Counted from the first letter of the stretch, positions 1-8,868 are shown. The stretch is DNA of 64,000 nt from DTKD01 sp964494345 (GCA_964494345.1 CAZBSI010000003.1:248001-312000), one strand, 5' to 3'. Numbers and translations: made by a program. The notes: generated by a model not told the origin, from the sequence alone.

Positions 1-15
1 AGACTGGGGGGACTG

Positions 16-669
16 ATGATCGAGGAGAAAGTAACTTTTAAGACTTCACGGGGACTCAGGCTCTCCGGGGCGCTGCTTGCTCCGGATGAGGATCTTCACG
101 ACGTAGTTGTGTTCGCCCACGGCACCGGCTCGAATAAATCAAGCCCTCGAAACAGGGGAATCGCCGAGCGGCTATTGGATTCGGGGGTGGCCTCTTTTCT
201 TTTCGACTTCACCGGACACGGCGAAAGCGACGGCATTGCAGAGCAGTCGACTCAGGATCAGCAGTTCGATGACCTGACGAGCGCGCTGGATTTCATCACA
301 TCGCAATCTTTCTTTGAGACCAGGTTTGTCGGGATAAACGGATCGAGCACAGGCGGCACTGTGGCGATACACACAGCGGCCGAGGACGAGCGAGTGGTTG
401 TTATGGTGCTGAGAGTGCCTCGTAATTATGAAATCGCACCATTTGTTCCGATGGTAAAGGCTCCGACGCTCGTTGTGCAGGGCAGCGAGGATAAGATTGT
501 GCTGCCCGAAGCCATTGAAATCTACGATCGTCTTACATGTCCAAAGGAACTGCACATTGTGCAGGGCGCCGGCCACCTGTTCGACGACACTCCAGCTCAT
601 CTTCAAGAGATGACCGACGCCACGTGCAGTTGGTTCGAGAAGTGGTTCCACCAGCACGGCGAAGTGTGA
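16..669 (+). CDS. alpha/beta hydrolase (serine hydrolase fold)
   Basis: A 217-residue cytoplasmic alpha/beta hydrolase without signal peptide. The His-Gly pair of the oxyanion region is seen at HGTGSN (about residues 35-40). The nucleophile elbow GSSTG places Ser111 as nucleophile, Asp159 in QGSEDK as the acid, and His187 in GAGHLF as the base, so the triad is complete. The DFTGHGESDG block is typical of the esterase/acyl-peptidase-like branch of small hydrolases. The substrate cannot be told. The start ATG follows a G-rich run (GGGGGG) close to the window edge. It converges on galK, whose stop codon begins at the next base, and there is no obvious terminator between them. Confidence 0.85.
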   Translation: MIEEKVTFKTSRGLRLSGALLAPDEDLHDVVVFAHGTGSNKSSPRNRGIAERLLDSGVASFLFDFTGHGESDGIAEQSTQDQQFDDLTSALDFITSQSFFETRFVGINGSSTGGTVAIHTAAEDERVVVMVLRVPRNYEIAPFVPMVKAPTLVVQGSEDKIVLPEAIEIYDRLTCPKELHIVQGAGHLFDDTPAHLQEMTDATCSWFEKWFHQHGEV

Positions 670-1917
670 TTACTCCAAAACTCCGGCCCCTGCCGCAGGT
701 GAGCAGGCAAACAGCACCTCATCGCGCCGCTGGGGATTGATCCCGCGTTTGGCGTAATAGCTTTCCCACACCTGATTCAGTACTGTGTCGACGTCTGCTG
801 TGCGTACCAGCGAGACAGTACATCCGCCGAACCCGGCTCCTGTTAGCCTGGCCCCTAAAGCCCCGGCATTTCGCAGAGCAGCTACGAGTTCATCGAGTTC
901 AGGGCAACTGATCTCGTAGTCGTTGGCGCAGCTTTCGTGTGATTCGTTCATAAGCCGACCCAGTTCTTCTGCGTCGTTGCGCTGCATTGCATCGGCGGCA
1001 AGTTCGACTCGATTGCCTTCTGTGAGGACGTGGCGGACTCGCGTTTTGGGTTTGAGGCCGTCGACATCGTCCGGCAGGTTTTTGATTAGGTCCGGCCACT
1101 GGGGAACCGTTTCTGAGAACTCCTTGAGCAGGGCCGCCGACTGCGCCTGCGGGTGGGTATCCCGCACCATATCTTTTAATAACGACAACCCCAACCTGCA
1201 TTCGGAAACGCGGCGGTTGTAAGCCTCCAACGCACCACCGGTTTTGTCGGCGATGACGAGGGAATTGGCGACTACTATCGAGCAGCCGGATGGGACCTTC
1301 ACGGGGGTGGTTCGCAGTGGGAAGAAGTCGATTTTAAGGGCGTATCCCTTCTGTGAAAGAATCGACGCGGCCTGATCCATTCCCCCACCCTCTGTGCCGA
1401 CGTAGCGCTCGCCTTTTGCGAGCAAATCCGCCAAATCGGGTTTGGGTATAGGCAGTTTGTTGACGTGTACCAGAGCAAGCGCGGTGGCGACGACGAGGGC
1501 CGAACTGCTGGATAGACCTGAACCCGATGGCACTGAACCGGCAACACATCCGCGATAGCCCTTTAGAGGCAGCGATTGCGGTGAGTTGATCGCCGCCCAG
1601 CCCCAAATGGCCTGCGCCGCCGCTTTTGCGTAGTTGCCCCAATGGCCGGTTTCGTACGGCTGAATAGCGTCACTGAGGTCGAATTGGACCAACGGAAATG
1701 TGTCTTTCACATTGGTAAGCTCCACTGCCGGCTTGAAATTGGCAGCCAGGGCGATCGCTATTTCCCTGTCGAGAGCCATTGGTAGAACGGAGAGGCCGTT
1801 GTAGTCGGTGTGCTCGCCGATGAGATTGACGCGACCGGGAGCGCGGACAAATTCTATATCGGGGTCACCGAATACGGACATAAAACGGGTTTTTGCATCA
1901 TCATAAAGGGTGGACAT
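670..1917 (-). CDS. galK: galactokinase
   Basis: GHMP-superfamily sugar kinase, 415 residues, that phosphorylates galactose (or a close sugar) at C1 with ATP. The N-terminal galactokinase signature GRVNLIGEHTDYN is at about residues 28-40. The ATP-binding loop GSGLSSSSA lies near residue 135 and the C-terminal GHMP motif GAGFGGC near residue 365. I prefer the ATG at 1917, which has GGAGAG about 6 nt upstream, over the ATG at 1927-1929, where the GGAG touches the start codon. It is the last gene of a four-gene leftward operon and nearly abuts the nucleotidyltransferase. Length matches known galactokinases. Galactose specificity follows from the family signature and was not tested. Confidence 0.9.
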   Translation of the reverse strand: MSTLYDDAKTRFMSVFGDPDIEFVRAPGRVNLIGEHTDYNGLSVLPMALDREIAIALAANFKPAVELTNVKDTFPLVQFDLSDAIQPYETGHWGNYAKAAAQAIWGWAAINSPQSLPLKGYRGCVAGSVPSGSGLSSSSALVVATALALVHVNKLPIPKPDLADLLAKGERYVGTEGGGMDQAASILSQKGYALKIDFFPLRTTPVKVPSGCSIVVANSLVIADKTGGALEAYNRRVSECRLGLSLLKDMVRDTHPQAQSAALLKEFSETVPQWPDLIKNLPDDVDGLKPKTRVRHVLTEGNRVELAADAMQRNDAEELGRLMNESHESCANDYEISCPELDELVAALRNAGALGARLTGAGFGGCTVSLVRTADVDTVLNQVWESYYAKRGINPQRRDEVLFACSPAAGAGVLE

Positions 1918-1918
1918 G

Positions 1919-2647
1919 TTACTCTCCATCTCCGGCCAGCATTCGCTCAGCCACAGCTACGGCTTCTATCGTGCCGACGTCAAGCCACTGGCCATCGAGA
2001 TATGACGGGTATAATTGCAGCCCATCGGCGATCATAGCGTTCATCGCGTCGGGAAGTTCGTATTCACCGCGAGCCGAAGGGGTTAATCGTTCGAGATAAT
2101 CGAATATAACAGGCGCAAATGCGAATATGCCGGCGCTGTTCCAGTTGGATGGAATCTGGCCTTTCGGAGGCTTTTCGATGACGCCGGTGATTTTATTTTG
2201 CTCATCGACCAGAACTGCCCCGCCGTGGCACGGGTCATCAACCCAGTTCAGGGTTACTACCCCTGCTCCACCCGTTTCGTTGAATATGCGGATTGCATTT
2301 GCGTAGATGTGGGTTTCGACTATGACGTCGGCGAAGGCCATCATTACAGGCTCTCCACGGGACAATTCTCTGGCGGCGAGCAATGCGGCCCCAGTGCCGT
2401 ATTTGTCGGTTTGCTCCACATATTCGACAGGTGCGCCGAGAGCGCTGCCGTCTCCGAAATATTCGACTACTTTGTGCGCGAGATATTTTGTGACGAGCAC
2501 GAAATCCGTGACGCCGCCGGCCATCATCCTGCGCATAACGTATTCGATCACGGGCTTGCCGTTTACGGGGATCATAGGCTTCGGGGTGTTTTCGGTAAGC
2601 GCACCCATTCGTGTGCCCCTGCCCGCCGCAAGGATTACCGCCCTCAT
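1919..2647 (-). CDS. sugar-phosphate nucleotidyltransferase
   Basis: A 242-residue nucleotidyltransferase of the glucose-1-phosphate thymidylyl/mannose-1-phosphate guanylyl type. It joins a sugar 1-phosphate to a nucleoside triphosphate with release of pyrophosphate. The signature LAAGRGTRMG at the N terminus with the following TPKPM, plus the ADVIVE region near residue 95, define the family. The start at 2647 has GGAGGGG 6 nt upstream and overlaps the stop of the preceding gene as ATGA, which implies translational coupling. Next to galK it could convert galactose 1-phosphate or a derived sugar phosphate to an NDP-sugar in place of GalT. That role is inference, and base and sugar specificity are not readable from sequence. 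Confidence 0.82.
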   Translation of the reverse strand: MRAVILAAGRGTRMGALTENTPKPMIPVNGKPVIEYVMRRMMAGGVTDFVLVTKYLAHKVVEYFGDGSALGAPVEYVEQTDKYGTGAALLAARELSRGEPVMMAFADVIVETHIYANAIRIFNETGGAGVVTLNWVDDPCHGGAVLVDEQNKITGVIEKPPKGQIPSNWNSAGIFAFAPVIFDYLERLTPSARGEYELPDAMNAMIADGLQLYPSYLDGQWLDVGTIEAVAVAERMLAGDGE

Positions 2648-3399
2648 TGCGAACCCCTCCACGCGGCGCTGGCTTCGACAAACGCACGGAAAAGCGGGCC
2701 TGAAATTGTGTTTATGAAGTCATCGGACTGCTTCTCCGGATGCCACTGTACCCCCATAACAAATGAGTCGCCAACCATCTCCGCTGCTTCGACAATACCG
2801 TCAGGCGCGGTGGCGGTGACCCGCATCTTGTCGGAGAGGAACTCCGGTATGAAGCCCTGGTGGTGGCGGCTGTTTATGACTACAGAAGTGGAATTGTAGA
2901 CCTTTTCCAGCAGGCTGCCCGGCTCGATTGTGATCTCGTGGCGAGAGCTGATGCCGTTGACGGCATAGTGGACGAGGGTATTGGGCTTGAAGGTGGTGAT
3001 GTCGCCAATAAGGGTGCTGCCGAGGACAACACTGAGCATCTGAAAGCCTCGGCAGATGCCCAGAATCGGCTTGCCCTGTTTGAGAGCCTGTTTTGTGATA
3101 CGAAGTTCGACTTCGTCTCGCATTTTCTCGGTTTTGATTTTATATTTCGCCATTACCTCGTCGTCGGTAAGGTTCTCGTCGCCGGGGATTCTTTTGACAT
3201 ATTTAGGATGGACGTCGCAGCCGCCAGAGAGCAACAGCCCGTCGCAATCCTCGAATTTCGCGTGTCTGCCGTGCCCAAGCGGCACCGCGTCCCCACCCGC
3301 GTTTCGAACAGCCGTCGCATAAGATAGAAAATCGCGACCTGTGCGGGACCCGTCGGCGCCAAGGCCAACGGTGATCCCGATAAGAGGTTTGTTACTCAT
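2644..3399 (-). CDS. class-I glutamine amidotransferase-like peptidase C26 (PuuD-like)
   Basis: A 251-residue single-domain class-I glutamine amidotransferase fold, peptidase family C26, related to gamma-glutamyl-GABA hydrolase PuuD. The nucleophile Cys is in LGICRGFQ (about residue 117). The His-Glu pair is in QWHPEKQ near residue 220. The GGCDVHP stretch is the usual oxyanion/substrate loop. It probably hydrolyses a gamma-glutamyl amide. Its place inside a sugar operon (between a GH172 protein and a nucleotidyltransferase) is not the polyamine context of PuuD, so the substrate is open. Start ATG lies 2 nt after the upstream gene and its TGA overlaps the next ATG. Confidence 0.8.
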   Translation of the reverse strand: MSNKPLIGITVGLGADGSRTGRDFLSYATAVRNAGGDAVPLGHGRHAKFEDCDGLLLSGGCDVHPKYVKRIPGDENLTDDEVMAKYKIKTEKMRDEVELRITKQALKQGKPILGICRGFQMLSVVLGSTLIGDITTFKPNTLVHYAVNGISSRHEITIEPGSLLEKVYNSTSVVINSRHHQGFIPEFLSDKMRVTATAPDGIVEAAEMVGDSFVMGVQWHPEKQSDDFINTISGPLFRAFVEASAAWRGSQ

Positions 3400-3401
3400 A
3401 G

Positions 3402-5411
3402 CTATTTCGTCACCTTAAAACTTACGTAATCCAAGCCAACCATGTAGCTCTTTATAGCATTTTCATTTGCACCAACGATGGTGGCGGTGAGTTGATGCTC
3501 GCCCTTGCTCAGTTCGACAACTCCGAGTTCGACCGGGCCGAAGGGTATTACGCCGTCGTTATAGAGGTCGATAGGCTCGCCGATCTTTTTGCCGTCGATA
3601 GACCACTGCACGATGCCGTAGTCCTTGGCCTTAGTCATCCCAAGGGCGATGTTATATTTGCCCTTTTTGGGAATCGGCAAGGCAAGGGTGAGAGTGTCAC
3701 CTGGTTTCGCGCCGATCCACCACAGGTGGGCTTCCTCGCTGAATCTCTCGCCGAGTTGTTGAATCTCGGCGGCGCCGCCGGTTTTTGAGAGCACTTTCAT
3801 AGTCTCGCCCTCTTCGATGCCCGGTTTCTTCTTAACCACCGGTCGCACATACCAGTTCAGTCGATCCTTGAGCGGCACAGGCCCATACGGGTCGACTCCG
3901 CCGGGCGAAAGATACCAATACACGGTGGAGGCATAAAGGGTTGGCCGGTCGTTGAGGAAATACTTCTCGATATATCCATCGAATGATTTCTGGAACGGTA
4001 TGTTTTCGGTTATCTGCCAGCGATTGACAGAGATGTGGTCGGAGTTGTTGTCGTTGTCGTTTCGAGTCTGGTTGTGGTAGGCGTTCTGGAACAGGCTTGG
4101 GTCGCACCACGCATAGCCGAAGTAGTCCTCTGAACCGGTGCCAAACGTGGACGGGAACTTCTCGCCATCGACGAACCACTTCTCGTCACCTTCGCCCCAC
4201 CATCCGCCTTTGGGATTCCATACCTCAAGCGCCATCCCGCAGAATCGACCGCGGCCCTGGGTTTTGAGCACGGTCCAGTCGATCCATCTCTCCTCTTCTT
4301 TTGGCAAAAACGCATCCCGGTGCCACTTGGCATGGAATCGTCCGAGCTGGTCGAGCGGTTTTGAGAGCGGGGTGTATGTTATTACCATCTGTGAGGTGAA
4401 TCTCTCGCGGCCCTCGTTGGTGATCTCAACTGTCGCTTCCTTCTCGAATGGCATATACCAATAGGAATACGCACTGTTCGGGGTGACGCCCATTGTCAGG
4501 GATTTGTACTCGCTAAGCCCCGGCGCTGTGCCGAAGAAGTCGCCGATCGGTGACCATACGCTGGGCTGCTTTTCGCCGTCCCAGTATATCTTTAGAATAA
4601 CGCTGCGAAGTTGAGCCTCCGAGTACTTTTTGGAGTTGATCATAGCGTGGAGGCTGGTTATGGCGTTTGGGCCTTTTATTCGAGCCACCGTGACCGTCTG
4701 GCCAGGCGCGGCGTCGATTAACGGTGCAATGACGGTCTTTTTCGAGCGATCTGCGGGGTCCGTGCCGAGCTTCTTAGTGAGAAATACGCTGGCATTTTTG
4801 AGCGCCTCGGCTTCCTTTGGTGTGATATCTCGCTTGAATGTAGGGATTATTGTGCCCTTTGGGAATGTTGTATAGTTAAACTCGAAATATGCTCCCCAGT
4901 CTTTTTCGCCTACGATTTTGCAGGACTTTTGATATGGAATCGGCACATAGTTGTTGCGACCCTGAGCAGTTGTGTGCACCAGTCCGGGGTAGTCGAACGG
5001 CGGGTTTTGCAGGTTAAAGTAGCCGTCAAATGGCAGGTCGACTACAGGCTCAGTCGCTCCGTCCAGATATATCTTCACGTGACCCTGTTTTGCCATTGCC
5101 GACCAGATTCTCCAGATGCAGCCGGGGCCTTCCATCTCGGCGAATACGAGCGAATCGCCCTCTTTGCGGATGATGCCCATCCCGTCCCAGTTGGCATCCC
5201 AGCCGAGGTATTTGCCGGTCTGCTCGTCGTATTTGCTGGCCCTGTCGTAACTGGACCACTGCGCGCAAGTCTCACCCTGGGCTGGAAGAACTGAGAGAGC
5301 CTCAAGGTCGGTGAGTCTGTTGACCAAATCAACATAGGTAAGAGTCTCCGCCGCACACGGCAGAGCGGTTATTATGCAGAGAATTGTGATAAGTACAATG
5401 CCTGGCCTCAT
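3402..5411 (-). CDS. secreted GH172 (DUF2961) glycosidase-like protein
   Basis: A 669-residue exported protein. A signal peptide occupies residues 1-21 (hydrophobic stretch ending in CAAE). The DUF2961 core covers roughly residues 50-410 and carries the hallmark GTGSEDYFGYAW. DUF2961 proteins include the GH172 family, where characterised members act on fructofuranosyl or arabinofuranosyl linkages. Which of these applies here cannot be read. The C-terminal ~130 residues look like a beta-sandwich sugar-binding module. The start has GGAGG about 8 nt upstream. It is the first gene of the operon that ends in galK, so released sugars could feed the intracellular enzymes. A 15-bp dyad lies just upstream (see 5436-5450). 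Confidence 0.83.
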   Translation of the reverse strand: MRPGIVLITILCIITALPCAAETLTYVDLVNRLTDLEALSVLPAQGETCAQWSSYDRASKYDEQTGKYLGWDANWDGMGIIRKEGDSLVFAEMEGPGCIWRIWSAMAKQGHVKIYLDGATEPVVDLPFDGYFNLQNPPFDYPGLVHTTAQGRNNYVPIPYQKSCKIVGEKDWGAYFEFNYTTFPKGTIIPTFKRDITPKEAEALKNASVFLTKKLGTDPADRSKKTVIAPLIDAAPGQTVTVARIKGPNAITSLHAMINSKKYSEAQLRSVILKIYWDGEKQPSVWSPIGDFFGTAPGLSEYKSLTMGVTPNSAYSYWYMPFEKEATVEITNEGRERFTSQMVITYTPLSKPLDQLGRFHAKWHRDAFLPKEEERWIDWTVLKTQGRGRFCGMALEVWNPKGGWWGEGDEKWFVDGEKFPSTFGTGSEDYFGYAWCDPSLFQNAYHNQTRNDNDNNSDHISVNRWQITENIPFQKSFDGYIEKYFLNDRPTLYASTVYWYLSPGGVDPYGPVPLKDRLNWYVRPVVKKKPGIEEGETMKVLSKTGGAAEIQQLGERFSEEAHLWWIGAKPGDTLTLALPIPKKGKYNIALGMTKAKDYGIVQWSIDGKKIGEPIDLYNDGVIPFGPVELGVVELSKGEHQLTATIVGANENAIKSYMVGLDYVSFKVTK

Positions 5412-5435
5412 TCGACTATCCTCCGAATGTTCACT

Positions 5436-5450
5436 TGATAGAGTCTATCA
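5436..5450. promoter_or_regulatory. dyad TGATAGA-N1-TCTATCA, candidate operator
   Basis: Perfect 7-bp inverted repeat with a one-base centre, 25-39 bp upstream of the GH172 start codon on the leftward strand. Its position and symmetry suit a repressor site for the sugar operon. No regulator gene lies next to it, so this is inference from symmetry only. Confidence 0.35.
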
Positions 5451-5471
5451 CTCTATGGCTGAGTAATTCAA

Positions 5472-5510
5472 GAAGGGAAGGGAAAACGCGAAAGTGCGAA
5501 AGAAGCGAAA
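5472..5510 (+). repeat. dispersed module D, copy 1
   Basis: GAAGGGAAGGG followed by AAAACGCGAAAGTGCGAAAG and an AGCGAAA tail. A near-identical run is at 30587-30623. Both copies lie a short way upstream of a copy of the 34-bp element (5576 and 30628), so they seem to travel as part of a composite intergenic element. Confidence 0.6.
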
Positions 5511-5575
5511 GCCAGAAGCAAACATATATTCAGTGTTGCTGGGAAGCGAGCTTCGAACATCTGGCCTCAGACGTC

Positions 5576-5764
5576 GAAAAAGCAGATTTCTCGCTTCGCT
5601 CGAAATGACGGGGAGGGTGGACGAAATGACGGGGAGGGGTGGTCGGAGTGACGGGGGAATGTGGACGGAAGGACGGGGGTGGCGGTCGGAAGGACGGGGG
5701 AAGGTGGCCGAATGACCGGGGGTGGAGGTCGGAGTGACCGGGGTGGCGGCCGGAATGACGGGGA
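5576..5764 (+). repeat. 34-bp dispersed element copy 1 plus ~8-unit tandem array
   Basis: The element (5576-5609) contains AAAAAGCAGATTTCTCGCTT and ends in CGAAATGAC. It runs straight into about eight degenerate 20-23 bp units built on GAATGACGGGG or GGAGTGACGGGGG, to about 5764. It sits in the 527-bp space between the divergent GH172 gene and fliG, which otherwise shows no gene. Beyond the array, 5778-5802 holds a variant of the small palindrome seen at 14658-14679. ORFs read through these repeats are artefacts. Confidence 0.75.
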
Positions 5765-5938
5765 TTTAAGACGTATCGGCCCGTGTCTCCGTTTCGGCCA
5801 TCTTGTTTACTCGGTTCGAAGATCATCGCTGATCTATTAGCTTTTAATTCATACTAATTCGGTGGTTGCTCAGACTAATGAGTTGTTGGGAATTGGCCGA
5901 ATATTGTAAAGAGGCGAAGTTGGGGGTATAGATTCGAT

Positions 5939-6958
5939 TTGGCCGAACAAGAGACTAAAGCACCGGCAATAGAACTCACGGGCGCGGAAAAGGCGTCGGT
6001 GCTGTTGATTTCGCTTGGCCCTGAAAAGTCGTCGAGCGTCTTGCAGCAGTTGACACCTGATGAAATCGAACGCCTGACCGCAGAGATCGTGATGCTGAAG
6101 CGGGTAGATCCCGCTATGCGCACACAAGTTCTTAATGAGTGTAAAAAAGCGCTGGCTGACGGCACGATTATGGGGGGAGCCGACTACGCGCGAGTGATAC
6201 TCGAACAGGTGGTCGGGGATGCCAAGGCCAAAGAACTGCTGGCCAGGCTGACTTCCGGCAGCGGAGTCGGCAGCTTCAGATGGCTGCGCGCCGTTCCCCC
6301 TCAACAGTTGGCCCAGTGCATTAGAAGCGAGAGACCACAGGTTATGGCCCTCGTGCTGGGGCATCTCCACGCCGAACTGGCCGCCCAGGTATTAAGCGCC
6401 CTTCCCGAACAATCACAAGGAGAAGTGGCCTTGCGCCTGACCATGATGCAGCCGACCGATCCCGACATCGCCCGCGGCATAGATGAAATTTTAATGCAGC
6501 GACTCTCCACAATCGACAACGCCACCTTCGCAGAAGTCGGAGGCAGCGACGCTGTGGTAAGTATACTCAACAACGTCGACCGCGGCACGGAAAAGAAGAT
6601 CATGGAATACCTCACCGAGACCGCCGCCGAGACCGCGACTGAAATTAAAGAGATGATGTTCGTCTTTGAAGATATCCTCAACCTCGACGATCGTTCTATA
6701 CAAATTATTTTGCGAGATGTGCCCCAGGACGATCTAAGGCTGGCGCTGAAAGGCTCACCCGATAACGTCAAAGAGGTGTTTTTCCGCAACATGTCACAGC
6801 GTGCTGTGGAGACTCTAAAAGAAGACCTCGACTCCAGCGGGCCTGTGAAGCTGCGGGATGTGGAGGCGGCGCAAGGTCGTATTTCTAATATCGCGCGATC
6901 GCTCGATGAGGCTGGTGAGATCAGCATCCGAGACAGCAGCGACGACCTGATCGTATAA
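5939..6958 (+). CDS. fliG: flagellar motor switch protein FliG (orphan)
   Basis: A 339-residue FliG, the rotor protein that couples the stator to the C-ring and switches rotation. All three armadillo-type domains are present. FliG_N is at about residues 14-110, FliG_M carries the ERPQ variant of the conserved EHPQ motif at residues 131-134, and FliG_C has the FVFEDILNLDDR helix near residue 240. That helix carries the charged torque residues. Start is TTG at 5939. GGGGG lies 12 nt upstream and no in-frame ATG or GTG exists nearby. No other flagellar or chemotaxis gene is in the window, so it is a stand-alone copy. Most likely it is the true FliG of a flagellum encoded elsewhere, or a divergent paralogue. 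Confidence 0.9.
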   Translation: MAEQETKAPAIELTGAEKASVLLISLGPEKSSSVLQQLTPDEIERLTAEIVMLKRVDPAMRTQVLNECKKALADGTIMGGADYARVILEQVVGDAKAKELLARLTSGSGVGSFRWLRAVPPQQLAQCIRSERPQVMALVLGHLHAELAAQVLSALPEQSQGEVALRLTMMQPTDPDIARGIDEILMQRLSTIDNATFAEVGGSDAVVSILNNVDRGTEKKIMEYLTETAAETATEIKEMMFVFEDILNLDDRSIQIILRDVPQDDLRLALKGSPDNVKEVFFRNMSQRAVETLKEDLDSSGPVKLRDVEAAQGRISNIARSLDEAGEISIRDSSDDLIV

Positions 6959-6981
6959 ACCTCGTAAACCACTCGACAAAA

Positions 6982-7025
6982 AGGGCGCCGCCCAAGCAGA
7001 TTTATGCCCGCTCGGACAGCGCCCT
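6982..7025 (-). terminator. intrinsic terminator candidate after the anti-sigma gene
   Basis: Inverted repeat AGGGCGC (6982-6988) with GCGCCCT (7019-7025), loop about 30 nt, followed on the leftward strand by a run of T. It lies between convergent fliG and the anti-sigma gene and could serve both, but the T-run favours the leftward gene. The loop is long, so confidence is moderate. Confidence 0.5.
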
Positions 7026-7041
7026 GAAATGCGATTTATTA

Positions 7042-8076
7042 TTATTTTACCACGTAGACTGACGGCGCAAGTTTGGCGCCACTCAAACCCATCTGCCGGG
7101 CCGTTTCGGCAACCGCTTCGCCAGTTGACGCATCGACGCCGACTGTGACGCTGCCGGTTATCCCATTTTCAGGGGCAAGAACAACTACGCCGTAATCCGC
7201 AGAGAGCTTGCTGAAAACATCATAGCCTGCGCCCTGCATATTGATCTTCGCTCCGTCGACCGCAGACCCGAAAGTCCACGGCACAAATACGAACTCGCTA
7301 AACGATTTACCGCCGCTCTCCCAGATAACCATCGCAACCTGCGCCCGGCGCTCCGCACATCCGGCCATAACAACCGGAACCGCAGTCTGCTGATTTGAAG
7401 ACACCGTGCCCATATACAACACGTTGGTGAGATCTTCGTCTGTTATGCCGCCGTCCATAGCGTTTTCACTCAGCAGATAGACCCGAACCGGAATCGATTG
7501 CCCCGTATGCACGCCGAGTCTCAATATATATACCGTGCTTGCGTGGCCTCCGGTATCGACGTGTACGCTCATCATAAGCCCGCCGCCTACATCAGCGTGT
7601 TTAGCGTCGACCATAGCAGCCGCGCCCCAAGGCATCGGCATCGGCGCCACCCCTGAATCATCAGCGAGTTGAGAAGTGTGCCTGTTCACCCCAAAGAGAT
7701 TGGCAGTGATCGACTGCAGAGGAGTAAACTGGAACAAAGTGGCGGCAACAAGCAACAATAATACACTCATCGCCAACGCCCTTGCGGGAACCCGCAACGT
7801 AAAGACGTTCGGCCAATTGAAGTGCAGCCACTTTACCCCGTTTGGAGAAACCCTACGAGCCTCTTCTATGCGCGCCATAATGGCAGCGTGCATATCCGAC
7901 GGAGGCTCCACCTGAGGCAACTCATCCAACACTACCGTAGTAGCATGAAACTTTTCATAATCCGCTTTGCACCGAGCGCACTCTGCCAAGTGCTGCTCGA
8001 ATGCGACGCCCATAGGCGGTTGGATTGTTTTCTCAAGGTAAGAGGAAAACAATTCCTGGGCCTTCACGCATTTCAT
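7042..8076 (-). CDS. zinc-finger anti-sigma factor
   Basis: A 344-residue single-pass membrane protein. The N-terminal ~45 residues carry the zinc-binding anti-sigma pattern of a His followed by CARCK (H29-x3-C-x2-C, with an upstream Cys3). A membrane segment (ALAMSVLLLLVAATLF) is near residues 97-115. The ~220-residue outer part has no named domain that I recognise. It should hold the ECF sigma factor encoded just upstream and release it on an envelope signal. The 168-bp gap to the sigma gene is larger than usual for such pairs and may contain its own promoter. Start ATG has GGAG 11 nt upstream. Confidence 0.82.
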   Translation of the reverse strand: MKCVKAQELFSSYLEKTIQPPMGVAFEQHLAECARCKADYEKFHATTVVLDELPQVEPPSDMHAAIMARIEEARRVSPNGVKWLHFNWPNVFTLRVPARALAMSVLLLLVAATLFQFTPLQSITANLFGVNRHTSQLADDSGVAPMPMPWGAAAMVDAKHADVGGGLMMSVHVDTGGHASTVYILRLGVHTGQSIPVRVYLLSENAMDGGITDEDLTNVLYMGTVSSNQQTAVPVVMAGCAERRAQVAMVIWESGGKSFSEFVFVPWTFGSAVDGAKINMQGAGYDVFSKLSADYGVVVLAPENGITGSVTVGVDASTGEAVAETARQMGLSGAKLAPSVYVVK

Positions 8077-8244
8077 AACACAGTGCTCCGTCTTCCGCCG
8101 GCTTCCATTGCCGGCTTACGAACGCTTCCTGGCGTATCGAACCGATCAGCTATCTGCCCATACCCTCTCGAGTTCGCAACCCGCACAGGCATTTTACTCT
8201 ATGCCTCTGTGCTTTGCTATCGTTCTAGTTTGTAGACTAATGAT

Positions 8245-8868
8245 TTATCCGAAAAGTTCCGGTTTTTCCCCCAAGATTTCCGCGAGCGCCAGTCTCGCTC
8301 TATTAAGTCTGGATTTCACAGTTCCTATGGGAAGCTGAAGAACCTCTGCAATCTCGTCATAACTCAGGCTTTCCATATGATAAAGTGTGACAATAATCCG
8401 CTGATATTCCGGTAAAGATTTTATCGCCGCTTGAACAATTTGAGCGCGCTCCCCCGCTTCAACCACGTCAGCCGGCAGCGGCGCATCGTCGACTATCTGC
8501 CTCGCCACAGAGCTCTCATCAAGCTCGATATACTCGTCCAAAGACGTCTGCCGATGTGCCTTGGACTTCTTGCGCTCATCGAGAAAGACGTTGGTTACTA
8601 TGCGATATACCCACGTAAGGAAGTTTGCGTCGCCTCGGAATGTCGCGATTGAGTTGAAGACCCTGAGGAACGCCTCCTGGGTGATGTCGCTGGCGTCGTG
8701 ATAATTGCCGCAGATGTGAAGTGCGCAGTTGAATACGCGCTTTTCATAGCGGGTGAAGAGTTCGTCGAAAGCCCCGATTTCGCCGTTTTTGCAGCGAGTG
8801 ATAAGCGCGCGTTCAGAAGCGCGTTCGAGTTCTCGCTCTTCGCTTGATTTTGAGGTCTTAAAGATCAC
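8245..8868 (-). CDS. ECF RNA polymerase sigma factor (RpoE-like)
   Basis: A 207-residue group-4 sigma factor. Region 2 is seen at ASDITQEAFLRVF and TFRGDANFLTWVYRI (about residues 60-95). Region 4 shows LPEYQRIIVTLYHMESLSYD, then the helix-turn-helix ending GTVKSRLNRAR. It directs RNA polymerase to a stress-type regulon and is presumably inhibited by the zinc-finger membrane protein downstream. Start is GTG at 8868, 13 bp after the DUF4446 gene, with GAGGA about 11 nt upstream. It is thus probably co-transcribed with that gene. Sixteen-odd charged residues precede region 2, an ordinary extension. Confidence 0.92.
   Translation of the reverse strand: MIFKTSKSSEERELERASERALITRCKNGEIGAFDELFTRYEKRVFNCALHICGNYHDASDITQEAFLRVFNSIATFRGDANFLTWVYRIVTNVFLDERKKSKAHRQTSLDEYIELDESSVARQIVDDAPLPADVVEAGERAQIVQAAIKSLPEYQRIIVTLYHMESLSYDEIAEVLQLPIGTVKSRLNRARLALAEILGEKPELFG

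Noticed and set aside
2198..2899. Rightward open frame of 233 codons across the nucleotidyltransferase and C26 genes
   Set aside because: Runs opposite to two well-supported coupled genes, with no ribosome site and no recognisable domain.
5494..5826. Short frames through the repeat regions (also at 14294-14680, 42924-43283 and 48157-48432)
   Set aside because: They only translate the dispersed elements and tandem units. The peptides change with each array and have no ribosome site.
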